Source: an uncultured Eubacteriales bacterium
GTDB taxonomy: Bacteria > Bacillota > Clostridia > Monoglobales > Firm-18
Assembly: GCA_905210885.1 (NCBI GenBank)
Contig: CAJLYO010000131.1
Span: 1 to 5,312, forward strand
DNA: 5,312 bases
Direction of reading: 5' to 3'
Shown here: positions 1-5,312 of the stretch, piece by piece
Numbering within the stretch: the stretch's first letter is position 1
How the letters are laid out: the number at the start of each line of letters is the position of its first letter
Program-made: the position numbers and the translations under genes
Notes under the pieces: generated by a model
Told to the model about the DNA's origin: nothing
Seen by the model: the letters and a program-made list of their open reading frames with translations, nothing else
Database searches by the model: none

Positions 1-38
1 CAAAAAGATTGAAAACGTTTGTTAAATTTTGCGTCCAT
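1..38 (-). CDS. Probable nucleotidyltransferase partner (HI0074/HEPN-like), first 12 codons only
   Basis: A second frame opens at ATG (38-36) inside the end of the nucleotidyltransferase remnant, overlapping it by 17 bases, and stays open to the window edge. It reads MDAKFNKRFQSF. Proteins of the HI0074 'nucleotidyltransferase substrate-binding' group, a HEPN-fold family encoded directly after MNT-type nucleotidyltransferases, often begin with a similar short charged start and a 'K-R-F-x-x-F' helix. The stop/start overlap is also typical for these pairs. Twelve residues are not enough to prove the family; position and motif together make it likely. If correct, the partner has been left downstream of a nucleotidyltransferase that lost its N-terminal half. 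The HEPN catalytic motif, if any, would lie outside the window. Confidence 0.5.
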   Translation of the reverse strand, partial: MDAKFNKRFQSF

Positions 39-186
39 ATTTTCTGATATCCTCCAATAACAGTTGATTCCTGCATGTGTCCATATTCAGAAGGTCCACA
101 CTGTAAAGGGTTGGCAATTCCTCGATCTTTTCTGCGAGCAGGTCAAAATTTTCCACCCCGCTGACCGCAATATCAATATCACTGCC
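22..186 (-). pseudogene. C-terminal half of an MNT-type nucleotidyltransferase, N-terminus missing
   Basis: From residue 830 the fused frame reads GSDIDIAVSG, then PTLYSVDLLNMDTC and LLLEDIRKYGRKI, ending at TAA (24-22). This follows the course of small MNT-type nucleotidyltransferases (polymerase-beta fold). Asp832 and Asp834 form the metal-binding D-x-D, Asp860 in the 'VDLL' strand is the likely third carboxylate, and the ending 'I-R-K-Y-G-x-x-I' is typical. The family's N-terminal helices and its first active-site motif, GSRARG-like and usually 10-14 residues before the D-x-D, are absent because methyltransferase sequence occupies that place. The remnant should not have transferase activity. 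In intact systems these enzymes act with, or modify, a partner encoded immediately downstream. The gene start that overlaps the end of this remnant fits such a partner. The assignment is made by recognition, not by a database search. Confidence 0.72.
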
Positions 187-2673
187 GTCAAAATTATTTA
201 TATCGTCATTGATAAACTTAAGTCCGCTGTATCCGAGTTTTTTTGCAAGTCCGTCGCAGTATTCTATAACGTCGGTTTTTAAATCTATTCCGAAAATTTC
301 CACCTCGGCGCCAAGTTTATGGGTAAGATAATAGTACAGCGCAAATGTAAGGTAAGCCTTACCGCAGCCGAAATCCGCTACCCTTATTTTTTTCTTACCG
401 GAAAGGCAGCCAAGGCTTGCGCCCACAATTTCGGTATATCTGTTAATCTGAACAAATTTATTATACCTTGTCGGCTTAACGGAGCCGTCGGCATTGGTTA
501 TTCCCAGCTCGGTCAGGAAAGGATAAACGGTACCTTCCTTAAAATAATAATTGCGTTCCTTATTGTGACGGCGCACCTCCGGTTTTCTTGTGGGGGCGCT
601 TTTTTTAATATTAAGATTGCCTTTCTTGCCTATTAAAATCTGAAAATCCGCATTTTCCGTAAACAGAGAAAGATTTTTGTACTTATGCATAAGCTCAAAC
701 AGTGTTTCGCGAAAATCGTTTATGTTTTTGTGAACCGCCTGTTTTTCGGTAAAACACTCAAACTGATACATTACCTCCCCATCGGCTTCAAAGGGAGTGA
801 GCGTAATTTTTTTGTATTCCGCCGAAGCATTTCGTTTGTTTGACAAAACGGCGTAAAGTAAAATCTCCCTGTCTAAAATCTCGGAAAGCTTTTCAAATTC
901 GTGTTTTTTCAAAAGACAGCAGCCGCCGTGTTCAAAAACCACGTCATATCCGCTTTTGAATTTGCCGTTATATGCACCGTTTCGGCAAACCGCCGCGCGC
1001 ATGGCGCCTCTGTCGATAATTACAGTGTCCTTATCCTCGGCATACACATTGCAGCCGCCGGTTTTCAGGTCATCATAAGCGTTTTTCAGTTCACCCAGGC
1101 GTTTAAAATACAAAAGTACATCGTTATCAATGTTATCCCACGTAAAGTAGCGTCTGTTCAGAGGGTCCTCAAACCCCTGCATGCCTATCTCATCACCGTA
1201 ATATATGCACGGATTTCCCGGGAGCATGTACTGCAAAAAAGCGGCGGTTTTAAGCTTTTGCACCGCATTTTCATATTGCTGACCGGTTAAAAACAAGTTT
1301 TCCTTGTCCTTCTTTTCGCCCTGAAGAGGCTGACCGCCCAAAACGGTAAGCGCACGGACTGTATCATGGGTCGAAATGCTGTTCATAAGGCACAAAAGCG
1401 CCTCTTTAGGGTAATTTTCCGCGATTATCATAACACTGTCGGCAAAAGAAAAACCGTCTGTGTTTTCGCCGGCAAAACCCAATATTGCATTTGAAAAGGG
1501 ATAATTCATAACGCTGTCAAGCTCGGAATTTGTAAAATACTCACGGCGTTTTCCGTAGCTTGATTTGTTTGAGGCGTCCTCCCAAACCTCGCCTATAACG
1601 ATTGCGTCGGGCTTAATCTCCTTGACCCGTTTTCTTAAGGCGTGTATAAATTCGTCCGGCAGTTCGTCTGCAACGTCAAGTCGGAAACCGTCCGCCCCGG
1701 CGTTTAACCAGTGGGCGATAACGCTGTCGGCGTCATTTATTATATAATCCATGTAAGACCGGGATATCTCGTTAACGTTGGGGAGGGTCTTTATTCCCCA
1801 CCAGCAGTCGTAGCTGTCGGGATAATTTTCAAAGTTGTACCAACTGCGGTACGGCGAATTTTCGTCACTTACCGCACTTTTAAAATATATGCTGTTTGAA
1901 CCGGTGTGAGAAAAAACACCGTCCAGAATAACGCTTATACCGAGCTTTTTCGCCTCGGCACAAAGCCCTGCAAAATCCTCATACGTTCCAAGCATCGGGT
2001 CAATTGTCTTATAGTCCGCGGTATCATACCGATGGTTTGAAAATGCTTTGAAAATCGGGTTTAAATATATAATTTTAACGCCGAGGGACGCTATGTACCC
2101 GAGTTTTTGTGTTATTCCGTTTAAGTTTCCGCCGTAAAAATCGTTATTCAAAACCTCGCCGCGGTCATTTGCCCAATACACCGGCACTTCATTTTTGTCG
2201 GCATGAACCGTAAACGGAGTAAGCTTTTCCGTTAGGTCGCACTGACCTTCGGAATTAAAACGGTCGGGAAAAATTTGGTACATTACCGCACCTTTAAATC
2301 TGTCGGGAGTTTTATAGTCGTTTTTAACACAGGTAAGCTGCCACATATCGCCTGCCTCCATGTTTGTGTCCGAGCTTCCCTGTTTATAAAGAGAAAATGA
2401 CGACTGTTCGCCGGTGATTTTAAAGCAGTAAAAATACAGCCCCGCTTTTTCAATGGAAAAAGTGCCGCTGTATATTTCGTACATATCATATTCACCGGAC
2501 AGCTTTAAAGGGAAAATGCCATAAACACCGTTGTCGTCTGTAAGGCACACGCTTACAGACGACGTTTTTACCGGTTTGGGAATATGAATTGAGATATTAA
2601 CCGTTTCTTTTTCTTTCACACAGCCAAACGGCGTTTTGAATTTGCTGTTTTTGCTGTCATACAAAATTCTCAT
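22..2673 (-). CDS. GH13 neopullulanase/cyclomaltodextrinase-type amylase with in-frame chimeric tail
   Basis: An 883-codon frame whose first ~590 residues form a full-length GH13 enzyme, a usual size for cytoplasmic cyclomaltodextrinase/neopullulanase-type proteins. Such enzymes hydrolyse alpha-glucosidic bonds in maltodextrins, cyclodextrins or pullulan-like oligosaccharides. Residues ~1-120 look like an N-terminal beta-sandwich (CBM34/E-set type) with no signal peptide. The barrel starts at YQIFPDRF (132-139). NHRYDT is at 213-218. Region I is DGVFSH (Asp251, His256), region V is LPNVN (297-301), region II is GFRLDVADE (nucleophile Asp333), region III is GEVWE (acid/base Glu362), and region IV is STHDT (transition-state Asp437). 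All catalytic residues are present, so the amylase part should be active if it folds. A C-terminal beta domain ends near CCLLKK (585-590). After that the frame runs on into a truncated methyltransferase (~588-829) and then half a nucleotidyltransferase (830-883), annotated separately. The gene is coupled to glgP by ATGA. Exact GH13 specificity cannot be assigned by eye. Confidence 0.9.
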   Translation of the reverse strand: MRILYDSKNSKFKTPFGCVKEKETVNISIHIPKPVKTSSVSVCLTDDNGVYGIFPLKLSGEYDMYEIYSGTFSIEKAGLYFYCFKITGEQSSFSLYKQGSSDTNMEAGDMWQLTCVKNDYKTPDRFKGAVMYQIFPDRFNSEGQCDLTEKLTPFTVHADKNEVPVYWANDRGEVLNNDFYGGNLNGITQKLGYIASLGVKIIYLNPIFKAFSNHRYDTADYKTIDPMLGTYEDFAGLCAEAKKLGISVILDGVFSHTGSNSIYFKSAVSDENSPYRSWYNFENYPDSYDCWWGIKTLPNVNEISRSYMDYIINDADSVIAHWLNAGADGFRLDVADELPDEFIHALRKRVKEIKPDAIVIGEVWEDASNKSSYGKRREYFTNSELDSVMNYPFSNAILGFAGENTDGFSFADSVMIIAENYPKEALLCLMNSISTHDTVRALTVLGGQPLQGEKKDKENLFLTGQQYENAVQKLKTAAFLQYMLPGNPCIYYGDEIGMQGFEDPLNRRYFTWDNIDNDVLLYFKRLGELKNAYDDLKTGGCNVYAEDKDTVIIDRGAMRAAVCRNGAYNGKFKSGYDVVFEHGGCCLLKKHEFEKLSEILDREILLYAVLSNKRNASAEYKKITLTPFEADGEVMYQFECFTEKQAVHKNINDFRETLFELMHKYKNLSLFTENADFQILIGKKGNLNIKKSAPTRKPEVRRHNKERNYYFKEGTVYPFLTELGITNADGSVKPTRYNKFVQINRYTEIVGASLGCLSGKKKIRVADFGCGKAYLTFALYYYLTHKLGAEVEIFGIDLKTDVIEYCDGLAKKLGYSGLKFINDDINNFDGSDIDIAVSGVENFDLLAEKIEELPTLYSVDLLNMDTCRNQLLLEDIRKYGRKI
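51..55 (-). promoter_or_regulatory. Possible ribosome binding site for the downstream HI0074/HEPN-like gene
   Basis: GGAGG on the minus strand (55-51) lies inside the nucleotidyltransferase remnant, 12 bases before the ATG at 38. The core is a perfect Shine-Dalgarno match but the spacing is longer than ideal. It also encodes Glu-Asp of the LLLEDI segment, so part of the match may come from coding sequence. Confidence 0.45.
187..912 (-). pseudogene. SAM-dependent methyltransferase (Methyltransf_32 type), C-terminally truncated, fused in frame to the amylase
   Basis: Residues ~588-829 of the 883-codon frame match the N-terminal part and first half of the Rossmann fold of a clostridial SAM-dependent methyltransferase family whose members are normally separate proteins of about 390 residues. 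From the N-terminus one sees a helix followed by LLYAVLSNKRN (605-615), a beta-rich segment with VMYQFECFTEKQAVHKN (634-650), HNKERNYYFKEG (703-714), PFLTELGI, DGSVKPTRYNKFVQINRYTE, then SAM motif I ADFGCGKAYLTFALYYYL (766-783) and the acidic ribose-contacting residue in FGIDLK (Asp797). The fold is cut near INDDINNFDG (821-830). Beyond that point the family continues with a strand, a 'HACDTATD'-like motif and further C-terminal strands, none of which is present. The product is therefore probably inactive as a methyltransferase, and its substrate is unknown. There is no good ribosome binding site for a separate start. A TTG at 912-910 is the only plausible internal start near the domain boundary. 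Confidence 0.75.
2533..2563. repeat. Perfect 12-bp inverted repeat with 7-base loop inside the amylase gene
   Basis: GTCGTCTGTAAG (2533-2544) and CTTACAGACGAC (2552-2563) are exact reverse complements separated by GCACACG. The element lies within amylase codons 37-47 (TSSVSVCLTDD), about 110-140 bases downstream of the ATG. On the plus strand the stem is followed by GTTTTTA, giving the outline of an intrinsic terminator for antisense transcription. On the sense (minus) strand the hairpin is preceded by an A-run and has no U-run after it, so it should not terminate the operon but could form a stable mRNA hairpin. Function is inferred only; the repeat itself is directly visible. Confidence 0.6.
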
Positions 2674-5081
2674 TTAATTCTCCAAATTTCATCGGCATAC
2701 TGCTTTACGGCTCTGTCAGATGAGAATACGCCCGCTTTTGCAATATTAACAAGCGACATGTTGCCGAACTTCTGCGTATCGCGGTATGTCTTTGAAATTT
2801 CCTTATGTGCCCTTACATAATCGTCAAAATCGGCAAGGGTCATATACGCGTCCGCAACACCGTTTCCGCCGTTTAACAGCGAATTTTTGATATCGGTAAA
2901 TACCGGACCCAAAGCACCGGAGGAAAGCATATCAACCGCTTCTTTAAGCTGAGGATTGCGGTTATAGTACTCCGAGGGATTGTAGCCTTTTTTCCACAGA
3001 GCTTCAACCTGGTCGGCAGTCATACCGAACAGGAACATATTATCTGCGCCCACCTGCTCAAAAATCTCAACATTAGCGCCGTCCATTGTTCCGACGGTCA
3101 CCGCACCGTTTATCATAAGTTTCATGTTGCCGGTTCCCGATGCTTCCTTTCCGGCAATGGAAATCTGCTCGGAAATATCTGCACCCGGTATAATAATTTC
3201 GGCAAGGGAAACCTTATAATCCTCGATAAATACAACCTTAATCTTATTCTTAATAACAGGGTCGGAATTTACAACCTGAGCAATTTCGTTTATAAGACGA
3301 ATAATCTGCTTTGCCATAAAATAACCGCTTGAAGCCTTTGCGGCAAAAATAAATGTGCGCGGCGGAATATCAAGCTCCGGATTTTCCTTAAGCCTGTTAT
3401 AAAGATAAATTATATGCAAAGCGTTCAAAAGCTGGCGCTTGTACTCGTGCAGACGTTTTATCTGAACATCGAAAATCGAGTCGGGATTTACGCGGATACC
3501 GTTTGCGGAAGCAATGTAATTTGCAAGACGGATCTTGTTATCGCGCTTAATGTGCGCCAAGTGCTCCAAAACCTCTTTGTTGTCATAATATTTCAAAAGC
3601 TCCGAAAGCTTTGTAGCGTCCTTTGTAAAGCCGTCGCCTATAAGCTCCTTTAAATACTCCGTAAGAAGGGGATTTGACTGGCAGAGCCATCTTCTGTACG
3701 CAATGCCGTTTGTAACGTTGATAAATTTATCCGGCATTATATTATAATAATCATGGAAAATCGAGTTTTTCAAAATATCGGTGTGAAGCTTGGACACGCC
3801 GTTAATCTTGTGGCATGCCGCAAGACACATATTCGCCATTCTTATTTCACCGTTTGCAATAACCGCCATGTATTCGATTTTCGGAATATCTCCCGGGTAT
3901 GCCTGATTAAGTATAATCATAAGTCTGCGGTTAATTTCGCAAACTATCTGGTAAATTCTCGGCAGCTGCTGACGGAACAAATGCTCGCTCCAGCGCTCTA
4001 ACGCCTCGCTCATTACCGTGTGATTTGTGTAGGACAGCGTCTCCGTGGTAATTTTCCACGCATCGTCCCAGCCGTAACCGTACTCGTCCATTAAAATACG
4101 CATAAGCTCCGGAACGCAGAGCGACGGATGAGTATCGTTAATGTGAACTGCCGCCTTTTCCGCAAGGTTATCCAGTGTTCCGTACTTTTTCATATGCGCC
4201 TTTACAATACTCTGCAGCGAAGCGGAAACAAAAAAGTACTGCTGGCGAAGACGCAATGTTTTACCCTCTATGTGCTCGTCTGCCGGATAAAGGACCTTGG
4301 AAATAGACTCTGCAATGGTGTTTTGTTCAAGGGCTTTTACGTAATCTCCGCGCGAAAACGCCGACATATCTATTCTGTTGGGAGATTTCGCACTCCACAA
4401 AACAAGCTTGTTTACGCCCTTGCTGTTATATCCGGAAATAAACATATCGTACGGCACGGCAATAACCGGCGTGTAATCGCAGTGTTCAGCCTTATAAACA
4501 CCGTTATCAAAGCTTTCATGAACAACGCCGCCGAATTTGATTTCAACGCTGTCGTCCTCGCGGCAGTTAAGCCACACATCACCCATTGAAAGCCAGTCGT
4601 CCGGAAATTCCATCTGCCAGCCGTCAACAATTTTCTGTTTGAATATACCAAACTCGTATCTGATAGAAAAACCCGTTGCAGGAATACCAAGGGACGCGGT
4701 TGAGTCCATGTAACACGAAGCAAGTCTTCCCAGACCGCCGTTTCCGAGACCTGCGTCAGGCTCTAATTTATAAAGCTCCTCAATGTCAAAGCCGTTTTTT
4801 GAAAGAACCTTTTCGTATGTGTCCGCAATGCCCAAATTAAACAAATTATTTTTAAGGGAGGTTCCTACCAAAAATTCCATTGACATGTAGTAAACCTGTT
4901 TTTTTTCTTTTTTCAATACCTCATTGTTAAAATCAACATGCATTTTAACAAGCTGATTTTTAACCGCAAGGCACAAAGCCTTGTATGCCTGCTTCTTTGT
5001 AGCTTCTTTCAGCGAGCAGCCGAAATTTTCCACACACTCGTCGTCTAAAAGCCTTAAAGCAGCCTCCTGTGATAATTTCAT
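2670..5081 (-). CDS. glgP: Glycogen/starch/maltodextrin phosphorylase (GT35)
   Basis: A complete 803-residue glycogen phosphorylase. It cleaves terminal alpha-1,4-linked glucose from glycogen or maltodextrin with inorganic phosphate, giving glucose-1-phosphate in the cytoplasm, and depends on pyridoxal phosphate. The length is normal for bacterial members. Motifs in order are: YYMSMEFLVG (64-73), GLGNGGLGRLA (111-121), NDTHPS (315-320), NHTVMSEALERW (353-364, with the active-site His at 354), DVQIKRLHEYKRQ (538-550, whose Arg543 and Lys548 match the phosphate-contacting residues of the muscle enzyme), and EASGTGNMK (646-654) with Lys654 as the PLP-binding lysine, followed by GTMDGANVE. The short N-terminus lacks the serine-phosphorylation extension of animal enzymes, as usual in bacteria. 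A good Shine-Dalgarno site precedes the ATG. The stop overlaps the next gene's start as ATGA (2673-2670), indicating translational coupling. GlgP and MalP cannot be separated by motif; the glgA neighbour favours glgP. Confidence 0.96.
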   Translation of the reverse strand: MKLSQEAALRLLDDECVENFGCSLKEATKKQAYKALCLAVKNQLVKMHVDFNNEVLKKEKKQVYYMSMEFLVGTSLKNNLFNLGIADTYEKVLSKNGFDIEELYKLEPDAGLGNGGLGRLASCYMDSTASLGIPATGFSIRYEFGIFKQKIVDGWQMEFPDDWLSMGDVWLNCREDDSVEIKFGGVVHESFDNGVYKAEHCDYTPVIAVPYDMFISGYNSKGVNKLVLWSAKSPNRIDMSAFSRGDYVKALEQNTIAESISKVLYPADEHIEGKTLRLRQQYFFVSASLQSIVKAHMKKYGTLDNLAEKAAVHINDTHPSLCVPELMRILMDEYGYGWDDAWKITTETLSYTNHTVMSEALERWSEHLFRQQLPRIYQIVCEINRRLMIILNQAYPGDIPKIEYMAVIANGEIRMANMCLAACHKINGVSKLHTDILKNSIFHDYYNIMPDKFINVTNGIAYRRWLCQSNPLLTEYLKELIGDGFTKDATKLSELLKYYDNKEVLEHLAHIKRDNKIRLANYIASANGIRVNPDSIFDVQIKRLHEYKRQLLNALHIIYLYNRLKENPELDIPPRTFIFAAKASSGYFMAKQIIRLINEIAQVVNSDPVIKNKIKVVFIEDYKVSLAEIIIPGADISEQISIAGKEASGTGNMKLMINGAVTVGTMDGANVEIFEQVGADNMFLFGMTADQVEALWKKGYNPSEYYNRNPQLKEAVDMLSSGALGPVFTDIKNSLLNGGNGVADAYMTLADFDDYVRAHKEISKTYRDTQKFGNMSLVNIAKAGVFSSDRAVKQYADEIWRIK
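2678..2683 (-). promoter_or_regulatory. Ribosome binding site of the GH13 gene, inside the end of glgP
   Basis: GGAGAA on the minus strand lies within the last codons of glgP, with GGAG ending six bases before the ATG at 2673. It supports that start, and with the ATGA stop/start overlap it implies that ribosomes finishing glgP reinitiate on the amylase frame. Confidence 0.75.
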
Positions 5082-5088
5082 TATTATG

Positions 5089-5099
5089 CTTCCTTTCCT
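5089..5099 (-). promoter_or_regulatory. Ribosome binding site of glgP
   Basis: On the minus strand the sequence AGGAAAGGAAG ends seven bases before the ATG at 5081. The purine-rich GGAAG is correctly spaced for a Shine-Dalgarno site and supports that ATG as the start. The site lies in the 25-base gap after the glgA stop, where there is no room for a separate full promoter and no obvious terminator. Confidence 0.7.
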
Positions 5100-5106
5100 G
5101 TTTTAA

Positions 5107-5312
5107 TCAAAAGCAGCTTTTGTATAAATCAAGATATTTATCTGCCGATGCTTTCCAGTCAAAATTAATTTTCATAAGATTGTCAACAACCTTAGCGCGC
5201 TTTTCCGTGCAGTAGTAAAAATCCGCCGCACGTCTTACGGCGTCTAACATATCATACTCGTTATACGTCTTAAATGTGAAGCCTCTGCCGGTTAAATCCC
5301 CGGTATTCAGCG
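5107..5312 (-). CDS. glgA: Glycogen synthase, C-terminal end (partial, cut by window edge)
   Basis: This is the last 67 codons of a minus-strand gene that enters from beyond position 5312 and stops at TGA (5109-5107). Glycogen synthase (GT5) transfers glucose from ADP-glucose to the non-reducing end of growing alpha-1,4-glucan in the cytoplasm. The visible residues match the last part of the family's C-terminal Rossmann domain and tail. GRGFTFKTYNEYDMLDAVRRA corresponds to the usual 'G-x-GF-x-F' segment followed by a helix. The closing INFDWKASADKYLDLYKS corresponds to the conserved 'F-S-W-x-x-S-A-x-x-Y-x-x-LY' ending. The catalytic N-terminal domain and ADP-glucose site lie outside the window, so activity cannot be judged. 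The gene sits 25 bases upstream of glgP on the same strand with no terminator between them, which supports cotranscription. It is short, but the tail motif and the neighbour agree. Confidence 0.88.
   Translation of the reverse strand, partial: LNTGDLTGRGFTFKTYNEYDMLDAVRRAADFYYCTEKRAKVVDNLMKINFDWKASADKYLDLYKSCF

Noticed and set aside
168..181. Tandem GATATTGATATT near the fusion seam, considered as a target-site duplication or recombination repeat.
   Set aside because: It simply encodes Asp-Ile-Asp-Ile of the nucleotidyltransferase active-site strand and is expected for that motif. No second copy flanks a mobile element, and no transposase or terminal repeats are seen.
682..693. CTTATGCATAAG, a perfect 12-base palindrome in the methyltransferase part.
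   Set aside because: It is a single copy inside coding sequence without spacing or context of an operator; palindromes of this length are expected occasionally by chance.
4128..4589. A 153-codon open frame on the plus strand opposite glgP, and other plus-strand frames of 60-130 codons.
   Set aside because: They lie wholly opposite strongly supported genes, show no recognisable domain and have low-quality composition. They are antisense shadows of glgP and the amylase.
4412..4723. A 103-codon minus-strand frame in another phase inside glgP.
   Set aside because: It overlaps the intact glgP coding sequence (around residues 120-223), has no family resemblance, and is rich in Arg and Thr as expected from an out-of-phase reading.
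5082..5106. The gap between glgA and glgP considered as a promoter or riboswitch site.
   Set aside because: Only about 25 bases, fully accounted for by the glgP ribosome binding site; no -35/-10 pair fits.
5108..5122. CAAAAGCAGCTTTTG, a short inverted repeat at the 3' end of glgA, considered as a terminator.
   Set aside because: Six-bp A/T-rich arms with a three-base loop and no following U-run on the minus strand; it overlaps the last glgA codons and lies 25 bases before a coupled gene.

Overview
The window looks like a chromosomal fragment from a clostridial Firmicute, probably a gut-type Oscillospirales/Ruminococcaceae-like bacterium. This is inferred from a glycogen operon of glgA, glgP and an intracellular GH13 amylase, from purine-rich Shine-Dalgarno sites, and from the style of the proteins. 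All genes lie on the minus strand, so transcription runs from position 5312 towards 1. Coding density is almost complete: the only intergenic gap is about 25 bases, between glgA and glgP.

In transcription order there are four genes. (1) 5312-5107 is the C-terminal tail of glycogen synthase (glgA), cut by the window edge. (2) 5081-2670 is a complete glycogen/starch phosphorylase (glgP) with the PLP-lysine and phosphate-site motifs intact. (3) 2673-22 is an 883-codon reading frame coupled to glgP by an ATGA overlap. (4) 38-1 is the first 12 codons of a further gene, cut by the window edge. The first two genes and the front two thirds of the third form a coherent storage-polysaccharide module. 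GlgA builds alpha-1,4-glucan, GlgP releases glucose-1-phosphate from chain ends, and the cytoplasmic GH13 enzyme hydrolyses maltodextrin or branched oligosaccharides.

The unusual part is the tail of the 883-codon frame. Residues 1 to about 590 are a complete neopullulanase/cyclomaltodextrinase-type GH13 enzyme. Residues about 588-829 read as a SAM-dependent methyltransferase of the Methyltransf_32 type, with its N-terminal region and SAM-binding motifs but without its C-terminal part. From residue 830 the protein switches, in frame, to the C-terminal half of an MNT-type nucleotidyltransferase, starting at its GSDIDIAVSG active-site strand. A short gene start overlapping the end (MDAKFNKRFQSF) resembles the HI0074/HEPN-type partner normally encoded directly after such nucleotidyltransferases. 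The window therefore appears to cross a rearrangement seam, at about 150-190, that joins the end of a glycogen operon to the second half of an MNT/HEPN two-gene module. The seam could be a real deletion between two short similar sequences or a chimeric assembly join; the sequence alone cannot decide. A second possible boundary, amylase to methyltransferase at about 909-940, may be a true fusion or a one-base frameshift between two overlapping genes. A perfect 12-bp inverted repeat lies early in the amylase gene.
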